Of a stretch of DNA of 64,000 bases, positions 55,619-64,000 are shown in pieces; position 1 is the first letter of the stretch, and each line of letters starts with the position of its first letter. The position numbers and the translations under genes were made by a program. The notes under the pieces are model-generated. The model did not search any database. It saw only the letters and a program-made list of their open reading frames with translations, and was not told where the DNA came from. Location of the stretch: positions 744,001 to 808,000 of the forward strand of contig NZ_CP050145.1 in NCBI RefSeq assembly GCF_016767715.1, written 5' to 3'. This DNA comes from Mycobacteroides chelonae. Its GTDB lineage: Bacteria; Actinomycetota; Actinomycetes; Mycobacteriales; Mycobacteriaceae.

Positions 55619-56677
55619 TCAGCGCACCGGCTGTTTCGCAACGTAATTCCGTAGGTTGTCCAGATAGCCGGGCGCGTAGAGCGAACGTGGGGATAACACC
55701 GCGACCATCGTTGAGCGCCAATTCTGATCGTTGTCCAAATCGGCCTTCACGATGTTGTGTGACGCGTTGGGGTATCGCTGCACGGTCAGCTGCTGCGGAG
55801 GCAGGATTCGGCGGTAGGTCTGCTCGGTCTCGTCGACATCGACATTCAGATCGTCGTCGCCGATGGCGAGCAGAACTGGCGTTGTGACGAGCGGCAGGAT
55901 ATCGGTGACATCGGACCGAAAATTCTTGCGGACGAAATTCCAGCGATCGGCGGACATGGGATCAGAATCCTGCTGCGCCGCAAGGTACTGCTCGTAGGTC
56001 GCGTTGTCGCGCAGTAGTCGCAATCCCGTCTCGCGGCGATTCAACGCGGTGGCGATCTCGGATTCGGAGGCTCCACGGTGCCGAAGATCGGCGAGTAGGT
56101 TGTATCTCCCCTGCCGTAGCCAATTTATAGCCGCACCAACGATAATCACGAACTGTAGATCTGGTCGGTGGGCGGCGACCTCGGGTACCACCCATCCGCC
56201 TTGGCTGATACCCCATATTCCGATCCGCCGCGGGTCGATATCGGTGCGCTGGCGCGCCCAGTCGATCGCGTCCTCTGCTTCATTGGCCCGGTCGTGCATG
56301 CTTTGATTCAGCCAATTCCCCGGAGCTCCTTGGATTCCCGGTTTGTTCCAGGATAGTGAGGCATAGCCCGCCTGGGCGAATGATTCCCAGATCGGTTCGT
56401 AGAAGCCGTCTCGTGTCGCGTTCGCCGCGCCGTCGCCATGCACGAACACGACCAGCCCGAACGGTCCGGTGCCACGTCGAGGCAAGGCGAGTGTCGCCTG
56501 AAACGGCCCGGTCGCGCCGGGGATGATCACCTGCTGCATCCTGATCGCGAAGTCGTTCGCGTAGATCACCCAGCCGCTCGCGCCCAATACCAGTGCGATG
56601 ACGCACGACGCGGCGATGCTGAGCCGCACGTGCCGGCGATTCGACCGGCGGAAGGAGGCGCCAAAACTATCAAACAC
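55619..56677 (-). CDS. Membrane-anchored alpha/beta hydrolase
   Basis: 352 residues, GTG start at 56677. N-terminal TM helix (SIAASCVIALVLGASGWVIY), then an alpha/beta hydrolase domain of the S9/dienelactone type: FVHGDGAANATRDGF (oxyanion), IGIWGISQGGWVVPEVAA (Ser nucleophile), LLAIGDDDLNVD (Asp) and YPNASHNIV (His). Faces the cell envelope. A 12-base palindrome lies immediately upstream. Confidence 0.85.
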   Translation of the reverse strand: MFDSFGASFRRSNRRHVRLSIAASCVIALVLGASGWVIYANDFAIRMQQVIIPGATGPFQATLALPRRGTGPFGLVVFVHGDGAANATRDGFYEPIWESFAQAGYASLSWNKPGIQGAPGNWLNQSMHDRANEAEDAIDWARQRTDIDPRRIGIWGISQGGWVVPEVAAHRPDLQFVIIVGAAINWLRQGRYNLLADLRHRGASESEIATALNRRETGLRLLRDNATYEQYLAAQQDSDPMSADRWNFVRKNFRSDVTDILPLVTTPVLLAIGDDDLNVDVDETEQTYRRILPPQQLTVQRYPNASHNIVKADLDNDQNWRSTMVAVLSPRSLYAPGYLDNLRNYVAKQPVR

Positions 56678-56678
56678 G

Positions 56679-56690
56679 ATACGATCGTAT
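56679..56690. promoter_or_regulatory. Palindrome at the hydrolase start
   Basis: Perfect ATACGATCGTAT, one base upstream of the GTG at 56677, followed by AT-rich GTATATGAATTAATAG. Candidate operator for the hydrolase gene; the adjacent VirS-like or PaaX-like regulators are possible binders. Confidence 0.4.
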
Positions 56691-56719
56691 ATGAATTAAT
56701 AGTTACGTGGAACGTGTCA

Positions 56720-57736
56720 TCACGTCAGATGCGCGCGCGGCGGAGCGCCGTGCCAGCGCGTGTAGGCATGTGTGAACGCCGCGGGTTCGGAGTACCCCAG
56801 ACGGTCGGAGACCTCTTTCACGGTGAGGTCGTTGGCGAGGAGTTCCTTGGCCAGGGTCTCGCGTACCTCGTCGAGCAGTGCCCGATAGGAGGTGCCCTCG
56901 CGTGCCAGCCGACGGTGCAGCGTGCGCTCGGCGATGTGCATGCCCGCGGCGATGTGGCCCATGGTGGGCACCTGCCCGGGGACTCGAAGCAGCTGGTGGC
57001 GCACCTCACCGGCGATACCGTCACGGGAGCGCCGTTGTTCGAGCAGTTCCTCGCACTGGCGCACGCACAGGGCGGCCGTGTGCGGATCGGCGGTGGGCAG
57101 CGGTGCCGCCAGCAGCTCGGTGGGAAACACCAGCGCATTTCGGGGCGAGTCGAATTCGACGGTGAGTAGCCCGGCCAGGAGGCGCAGCGGCGTGTCGGGA
57201 CCGCTCCGAAGCTGCATGCGTGCTCCTACTGGCATCGCGCCGCCGAACAGGATGGGAACTATGCCGGCGATCGCGGCCAGATCACGTTCCAGTAGAAACC
57301 GGCGGACATCGGGCGGGATCTCGCTCTCGTCGAGATCGAAAATACTGTCCGCGTCGCCGATGGTCAGCGTGAAGCGGTGAAATGTCGAACTGAGCTGGCT
57401 GAAACGCAACCCGACCGCGAGCGCGTCGCGCATGGTCGGGCTGGACAGTAGGGCGAATCCCAAGATTCCGGCACTGGCGATTTGATAACGGGTACCCACC
57501 TCGATCCCGAGTCCCACCGGATCTCCCGTGAGCGCCAACAAGTTCCGCACGATCTGCAGTTCCTGGGCCCCGCTCACGACGGCGTCGGGCCCTACCAGGT
57601 CGGCGTCGGTGAGACCCGTCTCCGCCAGGCATGGGCCTGTGCCGAAACCGCGGTCTCTGGCCGCTTCGACGAGGTTCCGTGTCGCGGTGGGTGAGCGCGG
57701 ATAGTCCCAGAATGGGCGACCACCATCATCGGGCAC
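56720..57736 (-). CDS. AraC-family regulator, VirS-like
   Basis: 338 residues. N-terminal arabinose-binding-like domain (about 25-200) and C-terminal double HTH: TMGHIAAGMHIAERTLHRRLAREGTSYRALLDEVR and VKEVSDRLGYSEPAAFTHAYTRWHGAPPRA. Same layout as VirS, which governs the divergent mymA operon (FAD monooxygenase, lipase, SDR) in M. tuberculosis. Here it is divergent from an SDR and a Baeyer-Villiger monooxygenase, so an analogous role is likely. Confidence 0.88.
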   Translation of the reverse strand: MPDDGGRPFWDYPRSPTATRNLVEAARDRGFGTGPCLAETGLTDADLVGPDAVVSGAQELQIVRNLLALTGDPVGLGIEVGTRYQIASAGILGFALLSSPTMRDALAVGLRFSQLSSTFHRFTLTIGDADSIFDLDESEIPPDVRRFLLERDLAAIAGIVPILFGGAMPVGARMQLRSGPDTPLRLLAGLLTVEFDSPRNALVFPTELLAAPLPTADPHTAALCVRQCEELLEQRRSRDGIAGEVRHQLLRVPGQVPTMGHIAAGMHIAERTLHRRLAREGTSYRALLDEVRETLAKELLANDLTVKEVSDRLGYSEPAAFTHAYTRWHGAPPRAHLT

Positions 57737-57807
57737 TGTCCGAATTTATCAAGTGTTTGGCGGATGAAGTCATTCAATGCCGGATGTGCGATCAATACGT
57801 TCAGGCC

Positions 57808-58650
57808 ATGGCAAGGACGACTGATCACATGTTCGGGCAGGTGGCGGTCATCACCGGCGGTGCCAATGGCATTGGTGCCGAGGTGGTGCGGCAGCTATCG
57901 CGGCGGGGAGCTTCGGTGGCGGTGCTGGATCGGGACGCCGCCCGGGCGGATGCATTGGCTGCTGAGTTGGGGGACGGGGTGGCCGGGTTCGCCGCCGATG
58001 TCACCGATCCCGAATCGATCGCCACGGCAATGGACGCTGTTGTCCAACGATTCGGTGGAATCGACATCGTGATCGCGAACGCGGGCATTGCCGGCCCCAT
58101 CGCGACGGTCGCGAGCGTTCGGCCGCAGGAGTGGCAGCAGGTGATCGATGTGAACCTGGTGGGCGTGTTTCACACCGCGCGGATCGCTATTCCGCACGTT
58201 CGGGCGCGACGCGGATACGTGATGGTGGTGGCCTCTGCGGCAGCCGGGCTTCCCGGTCCGACCTTCAGCGCCTACATGGCCGCTAAGTGGGGTGTTGAGG
58301 CGCTGGCACGTGCATTGCGAATCGAGCTGTCCGACAGTGGGGTTGGTGTCGGCATCGCGTACTTCGGGCTGATCGACACCGAGCTGGGGAATTCGATAGC
58401 AGCTAACCACGGTCTCGGGGCCATCATGTCCACCCTCCCGGATTTTGTTGGCAAGGCCGCTCCCGTCAGCGCCGCAGGCACGGCCATTGTCGAGGGCATC
58501 GCACGGCGCAGTCGTCGGGTGTACGCACCACGCTGGGTGCCATTGTTGTTGGACCTAAGGACAGCCGTCTATCACCTGGACGGACTACTCGGTCGAAATA
58601 GACGACTGCGGAAGGCGATTCGCGAAGCAGATGCGGGTATGGCGGCATGA
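57808..58650 (+). CDS. Short-chain dehydrogenase/reductase
   Basis: 280 residues from ATG 57808 (ATG 57784 possible). TGGANGIG cofactor loop, NAGIAG, catalytic Ser in MVVASAAAGL and YMAAK (Tyr-x-x-x-Lys). Asp after beta2 (VLDRD) points to NAD. ATGA overlap with the monooxygenase suggests it oxidises or reduces an intermediate of the same pathway, as in the mymA operon. Confidence 0.9.
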   Translation: MARTTDHMFGQVAVITGGANGIGAEVVRQLSRRGASVAVLDRDAARADALAAELGDGVAGFAADVTDPESIATAMDAVVQRFGGIDIVIANAGIAGPIATVASVRPQEWQQVIDVNLVGVFHTARIAIPHVRARRGYVMVVASAAAGLPGPTFSAYMAAKWGVEALARALRIELSDSGVGVGIAYFGLIDTELGNSIAANHGLGAIMSTLPDFVGKAAPVSAAGTAIVEGIARRSRRVYAPRWVPLLLDLRTAVYHLDGLLGRNRRLRKAIREADAGMAA

Positions 58651-60131
58651 TGCGCCGGTCACCCTCTGTTGCGATCGTCGGAGCAGGCATGTCCGGTCTG
58701 TGTATGGCGGCGATGCTGCACCAGGCGGGCGTTACCGATATCACCATTCTGGAGAAGGCGGATGAGGTCGGCGGCACCTGGCGAGACAACACCTACCCCG
58801 GCCTGAGCTGTGATATCCCTTCTCGTTTTTACCAATTCACCTTTGCGCCGAAGCCGGACTGGACCAGGTTCTTCTCGCCAGGGGGTGAAATCGGGGAGTA
58901 TTTCCGGCGTTTCGCCACCGAGTTCGATCTTCGCCGACGGATTCGGTTCGGTACCACGGTCACCGAGGCCCGGTTCGAGGACGGCCGGTGGCGGGTGTGG
59001 ACCGATCAAGGCGATGTCTTTGTCGTCGATTTTTTGATCTCGGCTACCGGCATCTTGCGGGAACCGCGATATCCGACCATCGATGGGCTCGCCGATTTCC
59101 ACGGTCCGGTGATGCACTCGGCACGCTGGGACCACTCCTTCGACCCCACGGGGAAACGCGTCGCGGTCATCGGTACCGGATCGACGGGGGTGCAGATCGT
59201 CTGCGGCCTCGAACCGGTTGTGGGCGAATTGAAACTGTTTCAGCGCAGCGCCCAATGGGTGGTGCCCGTCCCCAACCCGTCGTACACGAAGCTGGCGGAC
59301 ATGGTGCGTGCCAGGGTGCCGATCCTCAGTGCCGCGGCCTACCACGGCTACCGCAGTGTGTTCGAGTTCCTTGCCGCGGCGTTGGTTCGTCCCGGCTGGC
59401 AACGCCGCCTGATTTCGGCACTGTGCAGGGCCAACCTTCGGACCGTGGCGGATCCGGACCTGCGGCGCAGGCTCACCCCGGACTACCAGCCGATGTGCCG
59501 AAGGCTGGTGATCTCCGCGGGGTTTTATCGTGCGATGCAGCGTCCCCACGTCGCCCTGGTGGACACGGCGATCGATCACGTCGAACAACAGGGGATAGTG
59601 ACTGCCGGGGGGCGGCTACACGAGGTGGATGCCATCGTGCTGGCCACCGGATTCGATGCCCATGCTTTCATGCGCCCGATGAATCTCATTGGGCAAGAGG
59701 GCATTACGATCGATGCGCTGTGGTCCGGCGGCCCCGTGGCACATCTGGGGGTGGGCCTGCCGGGTTTCCCGAATTTCTTCATGCTGATGGGTCCGCATAG
59801 CCCGGTCGGCAACTATTCACTCACCGCGATCGCCGAGCACCAGTGCGAGCACATTCTGCGCTGGGTCCGTCGCTGGCAGGACAATCAGATCGACGCGGTG
59901 GCACCCTCTGCTGCCGCGACGGCGGCATTCAATGCCGAGATGCGGGCCGCCATGCCGGGCACGGTGTGGGCCACGGGTTGCACCAGCTGGTACCTGGGCA
60001 AGGACGGCGTCCCCGAACTGTGGCCATGGACGCCCGATGCGTATCGGCATCGACTGGCAGCCGAGCCGAACCCATCCGACTATGACCTTGTGACGCCGGG
60101 TGCCAGATTGGTCGAACACCTGCGAAGGTAA
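58647..60131 (+). CDS. Baeyer-Villiger-type FAD monooxygenase (MymA/EthA-like)
   Basis: 494 residues. FAD motif GAGMSGLCMAAML, LEKADEVGGTWRDNTYPGLSCDIPSRFY, BVMO fingerprint FHGPVMHSARWDH (FxGxxxHxxxW), NADP motif GTGSTGVQ and the C-terminal MLMGPHSPVGNYS. Inserts oxygen next to a ketone or hydroxylates an alkyl chain. Class I BVMO relatives in mycobacteria also activate thioamide prodrugs. Operon with the SDR. Confidence 0.9.
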   Translation: MMRRSPSVAIVGAGMSGLCMAAMLHQAGVTDITILEKADEVGGTWRDNTYPGLSCDIPSRFYQFTFAPKPDWTRFFSPGGEIGEYFRRFATEFDLRRRIRFGTTVTEARFEDGRWRVWTDQGDVFVVDFLISATGILREPRYPTIDGLADFHGPVMHSARWDHSFDPTGKRVAVIGTGSTGVQIVCGLEPVVGELKLFQRSAQWVVPVPNPSYTKLADMVRARVPILSAAAYHGYRSVFEFLAAALVRPGWQRRLISALCRANLRTVADPDLRRRLTPDYQPMCRRLVISAGFYRAMQRPHVALVDTAIDHVEQQGIVTAGGRLHEVDAIVLATGFDAHAFMRPMNLIGQEGITIDALWSGGPVAHLGVGLPGFPNFFMLMGPHSPVGNYSLTAIAEHQCEHILRWVRRWQDNQIDAVAPSAAATAAFNAEMRAAMPGTVWATGCTSWYLGKDGVPELWPWTPDAYRHRLAAEPNPSDYDLVTPGARLVEHLRR

Positions 60132-60197
60132 CCCCTCACAGGAAACTCACAGTGGCAACCCAGTTGTGTCAGAGCGGGGGGCACCATTGTCACTCTT

Positions 60198-61421
60198 GTG
60201 ACCAGTGTGATGCAGCCGATCGACACCGCGACGGCACCGACCGCAGTACTCGCGTCGACCCTCGACATCGTGATCCCCGTTTACAACGAGGAGAACGACC
60301 TGGAGCGGTGCGTTCGCCGACTGCACGCGTTCCTTGCCAACGAGGTTCCGTACACGGCTCGCATCACCATCGCCGACAACGCCAGTACCGATGGCACCCT
60401 GCAGATCGCGCACCGGCTGGCGGCCGAACTCGACCATGTCGACGTGCTGCATCTGGAGGAGAAGGGACGGGGACGGGCGCTGGCCGCGGCGTGGCTGTCC
60501 TCGGACGCGGAGGTTGTGGCGTACTGCGATGTGGATCTGTCCACCGACCTCAACGCACTGATGCCGCTTGTCGCACCCCTGATCTCGGGACACTCGGATG
60601 TCGCCTACGGGTCCCGGCTCAACCGCAATTCGCGGGTGGTACGCGGGCCCAAGCGCGAATTCATCTCACGCACCTACAACCTGATTCTGCATGCCTCGCT
60701 GCAGGTCCGGTTCTCCGATGCCCAGTGCGGATTCAAGGCGATCCGCGCCGACGTGGCGCGCCAGCTGCTCCCGTTGGTCGAGGACAAGGAATGGTTCTTC
60801 GACACCGAACTGCTGGTGTTGGCCGAGCGGGTTGGCCTGCGCATCCACGAGGTGCCGGTTGACTGGGTGGATGACCCGGACAGCCGTGTCGACATCGTCG
60901 ACACTGTCCGCAAGGACCTGCTGGGCATCTGGCGACTGGGCCGGGCCCTCATGCTCGGCACCCTGCCGCTGGAAGAGCTACGTCACAGCCTCGGGCGTGA
61001 ACCCCTCGTCGAGGGCGTGCCTGCCGGCATGGTCGGTCAGTTGGTCCGGTTCGGAATCATCGGTGTGGCAAGCACATTGGCTTATGCCTTGCTATTCCTG
61101 GTCTTGCACGGAGCGGTGGGGGATCAGGCCGCCAATTTCCTGGCGCTGCTCATCACCGCGGTGCTCAACACCTCGGCCAACAGGTTCTTCACCTTCGGCG
61201 TGCGGGGTCGGCGCGACGCGGCCAAGCATCAGTTCCAGGGGCTTGTCATCTTCGGCATCGGGTTGGCCCTCACCAGCGGATCTCTGGTGGCCATGCACCA
61301 CCTTGTCCCCGACGCCTCCAAGCATCTGTTGCTGATCGTGCTGACCGTGGCCAACCTCGTTGCCACCCTCGTTCGGTTCGTCGGATTGCGGTGGGTGTTC
61401 CGAAGCGCGAGCATCCGCTAG
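60198..61421 (+). CDS. GT2 glycosyltransferase fused to GtrA domain
   Basis: 407 residues, GTG start (ATG 60210 also possible). The GT2 domain (about 20-250) has DIVIPVYNEENDLERCV, ADNASTDGT, YCDVDLSTDL (DxD-like) and SDAQCGFKAIR, as in dolichyl-phosphate/polyprenyl-phosphate sugar synthases. The GtrA part (about 275-400) has four TM helices (FGIIGVASTLAYALLFLVL). Makes a lipid-linked sugar and may flip it. Its stop overlaps the start of the ArnT-like gene. Confidence 0.9.
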   Translation: MTSVMQPIDTATAPTAVLASTLDIVIPVYNEENDLERCVRRLHAFLANEVPYTARITIADNASTDGTLQIAHRLAAELDHVDVLHLEEKGRGRALAAAWLSSDAEVVAYCDVDLSTDLNALMPLVAPLISGHSDVAYGSRLNRNSRVVRGPKREFISRTYNLILHASLQVRFSDAQCGFKAIRADVARQLLPLVEDKEWFFDTELLVLAERVGLRIHEVPVDWVDDPDSRVDIVDTVRKDLLGIWRLGRALMLGTLPLEELRHSLGREPLVEGVPAGMVGQLVRFGIIGVASTLAYALLFLVLHGAVGDQAANFLALLITAVLNTSANRFFTFGVRGRRDAAKHQFQGLVIFGIGLALTSGSLVAMHHLVPDASKHLLLIVLTVANLVATLVRFVGLRWVFRSASIR

Positions 61422-63289
61422 TGCGGGAACAGTCCCGGGAGCGGATCAGCGTTGCTCTCCTGCTGATCGGCACCGCGGCGGCATATCTGGTCAATCTCGG
61501 CTCCAACGGCTGGGCCAACTCCTTTTATTCTGCTGCGGTGCAGGCGGGTTCGGTCTCGTGGAAGGCCGCGTTCTTCGGATCGTCGGATGCCGCCAACTCG
61601 ATTACTGTCGACAAACCGCCGGCCTCGCTATGGCTCATGGAACTGTCCGCGCGCATCTTCGGGCTCAGTAGTTGGAGCATCCTGGTGCCCCAGGTGCTTT
61701 TGGGCGTGGCATCGGTCGGGCTGTTGTACGTGACCGTTCGCCGGTATTTCGGCCATGGGACGGGTCTGCTGGCCGGTCTGGTGCTTGCGGTGACGCCGGT
61801 CGCGGTCCTGATGTTCCGCTTCAACAACCCGGACGCGCTGTTGGTCTTTCTGATGATCGCCGCGGTATGGGCGATGATGCGCGGTATCGAGGATGGCCGC
61901 ACTCGCTGGCTGCTTCTGGTCGGCGCGCTGGTCGGATTCGGCTTCCTCACCAAGCAGCTGCAGGTGCTGCTCGTCATCCCGCCCATCGCGCTGACGTATG
62001 TGATCGCCGCGCCGGTGGGTGTGGGGAAGCGGTTGGCGCAGCTTGCCGGATCGGCTGCCGCGGCGGTAGTTTCGGCAGGCTGGTGGATTGTCACCGTGGA
62101 GCTGTGGCCCCCGGGCTCGCGCCCGTGGATTGGCGGATCGCCCGATAACTCGATTCTGGAGCTCACCCTCGGCTACAACGGGTTGGGTCGGCTCAACGGC
62201 AACGAGAAGGGCAGCGCGTCCGGTCCGCGTGACGAGATGTACGGCTTCGGTGGCCATTTCGGGAGCGAACCGGGGTTCGGCAGGTTGTTCCAACCGGCGC
62301 TCGGCGGGCAGATCGCCTGGCTGCTCCCGACGGCGGTGGCCCTGGCGGTGTTGGGTTTGGTCTTGCTGCGCAAGGACTCCCGAACGGACACACGCCGCGC
62401 GGTGCTGATCGTTTTCGGGTTGTGGGTGCTCACCACCGGCACCGTCTTCAGCTACATGCAAGGAATCTTCCACCCCTACTACTCGGTGGCGCTGTCGCCT
62501 GCGGTCGCCGCACTTGTGGGGGCGGGTTCGCTCATCGCCTGGCGAGAGCGTGAACGATCTTGGGTGCGTTGGTCTTTGGTGGCCGCGCTATTGCTCACGG
62601 TGGTGATGGCCTGGATCTTGCTGGGGCGTTCCCCGGAGTTTGTGCCCTGGCTGCGCTGGGTGATTCTGATCCTGGGGCTCGTCGCTGTCGTCGGCCTGGT
62701 CCTGAACAGGTATCCCAAGGCTGTCGCCGCCGCCGCGCTCATCGTGGCGTTGGCCGGTCCGGTCGCATACTCGGTCCAGACCATCGCGACGCCACATAGT
62801 GGTGCGCTTCCCTCGGCCGGGCCCGAGGTCAAGGGCGGCGGATTCCCCGACTTCCCGGATATGCCCGGGCGAGAGCATCGTCCGGAATTCGAGGCCGGCC
62901 CGAAACGTGGCGGAGGTCTGCTCGATGGCAGTGATCCGGGCCCCAAGATTGTTGCCGCGCTGGAGGCCAACGCTGACCGCTACACCTGGGTGGCTGCTGC
63001 CGTCGGCTCCAACAAGGCGTCGGGCTATCAGCTGGCCACGGGCCGTCCGGTGATGCCCATCGGTGGATTCAACGGGACCGACCCGTCACCGACGCTGGCG
63101 CAGTTTCAGCAATACGTGGCCGACGGGCAGATCCATTACTTCATCGATGGGGAGGGCGGCGGCCATGGTGGCGAGGGATTCAGCCCCCCGGGCAGTGAGA
63201 CCTCGAAAGCCATCCAGGAGTGGGTGCAGCACACGTTCGCCAAACAGACCATCGACGACGTCGATGTCTACGACCTCACGGATCACTAG
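61421..63289 (+). CDS. ArnT/PMT-like membrane glycosyltransferase (GT39/83 type)
   Basis: 622 residues from GTG 61421, sharing one base with the previous stop (GTG 61391 is also in frame). About 12 TM helices. The catalytic-type acidic loop near residues 60-70 (FGSSDAANSITVDKPPASLW) has the Asp-Lys-Pro-Pro of this family. A large C-terminal outer domain (about 470-622) is Gly/Pro-rich and carries TWVAAAVGSNKASGYQLATGRPVMPIGGF. It probably transfers a sugar from the polyprenyl donor made by the neighbouring GT2 protein to an envelope acceptor. Confidence 0.9.
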   Translation: MREQSRERISVALLLIGTAAAYLVNLGSNGWANSFYSAAVQAGSVSWKAAFFGSSDAANSITVDKPPASLWLMELSARIFGLSSWSILVPQVLLGVASVGLLYVTVRRYFGHGTGLLAGLVLAVTPVAVLMFRFNNPDALLVFLMIAAVWAMMRGIEDGRTRWLLLVGALVGFGFLTKQLQVLLVIPPIALTYVIAAPVGVGKRLAQLAGSAAAAVVSAGWWIVTVELWPPGSRPWIGGSPDNSILELTLGYNGLGRLNGNEKGSASGPRDEMYGFGGHFGSEPGFGRLFQPALGGQIAWLLPTAVALAVLGLVLLRKDSRTDTRRAVLIVFGLWVLTTGTVFSYMQGIFHPYYSVALSPAVAALVGAGSLIAWRERERSWVRWSLVAALLLTVVMAWILLGRSPEFVPWLRWVILILGLVAVVGLVLNRYPKAVAAAALIVALAGPVAYSVQTIATPHSGALPSAGPEVKGGGFPDFPDMPGREHRPEFEAGPKRGGGLLDGSDPGPKIVAALEANADRYTWVAAAVGSNKASGYQLATGRPVMPIGGFNGTDPSPTLAQFQQYVADGQIHYFIDGEGGGHGGEGFSPPGSETSKAIQEWVQHTFAKQTIDDVDVYDLTDH

Positions 63290-63295
63290 CACCCG

Positions 63296-63373
63296 GTCGA
63301 GTGGGAACCTGACGCGTCGAGTGGGAACCTGACGCGGTTTTTGTGGTGTTTTTCCTCGTCAGGTTCCCACTCG
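63296..63373. repeat. Tandem 20-base repeat plus inverted copy (hairpin/terminator)
   Basis: GTCGAGTGGGAACCTGACGC occurs twice head to tail (63296-63315, 63316-63335). A 17-base inverted copy CGTCAGGTTCCCACTCG follows at 63357-63373. The second copy pairs with the inverted copy around a T-rich loop (63335-63356). It lies between two convergent genes and could act as a bidirectional terminator. Confidence 0.8.
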
Positions 63374-63390
63374 GGGCGTAAGGCGTTGAA

Positions 63391-64000
<610 letters not shown>

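Overview
The window is about 64% GC chromosomal DNA from a rapidly growing mycobacterium, most likely the Mycobacteroides abscessus/chelonae group. Evidence: RpfA behind a c-di-AMP (ydaO-type) riboswitch, LpqH, MmpL and PapA-type acyltransferases, many GTG starts, ATGA/GTGA gene overlaps, and a gene order that follows the M. tuberculosis block Rv0855-Rv0884c as I remember it. No tRNA, rRNA, IS element or CRISPR array was seen.

Layout. 1-1.5 kb: a thiolase-fold lipid-transfer gene (cut by the window edge) with two DUF35/OB-fold partners. 1.6-2.6 kb: an iron-siderophore-type binding lipoprotein. 2.8-6.6 kb: a tightly overlapping four-gene exported/membrane locus of unknown function. 6.7-14.7 kb: lipid catabolism core (acyl-CoA racemase, alpha/beta hydrolase, DapC-like aminotransferase, two small exported paralogues, fadA-fadB). 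The racemase and fadA share a palindromic operator-like site.

15.2-30.5 kb is an accessory block between fadB and the XPB helicase: PapA-like acyltransferase, beta-lactamase-fold esterase, second acyltransferase and an MmpL (probably a glycolipid assembly/export cluster), then a divergent TetR/FAD-monooxygenase pair with an F420-type LLM protein, then two secreted PA14-domain paralogues flanking a START-like protein, then an OafA-type membrane acyltransferase.

30.4-51 kb returns to conserved core: XPB helicase, helicase-associated protein, molybdopterin genes (moaC, mog, moaE on one side and moaD, moaA on the other side of rpfA), a lipase and two tandem methyltransferases as insertions, cold-shock protein, AlkD-like protein, DUF2771, MFS-like, DUF3027, MarR, an extra MFS pump, a SpoU methylase and SepH. 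51-63.3 kb is again accessory: two LpqH lipoproteins, a DUF202 pair, a degradative-looking cluster (saccharopine-dehydrogenase-like, PaaX-like, hydrolase, VirS-like AraC, SDR, Baeyer-Villiger monooxygenase) and a two-gene polyprenyl-sugar glycosyltransferase operon. The window ends inside serC.

The most promising undescribed units are the 2.8-6.6 kb exported locus, whose second gene is an internal duplication, and the 25.6-29.3 kb pair of PA14 proteins sharing an unassigned C-terminal domain.
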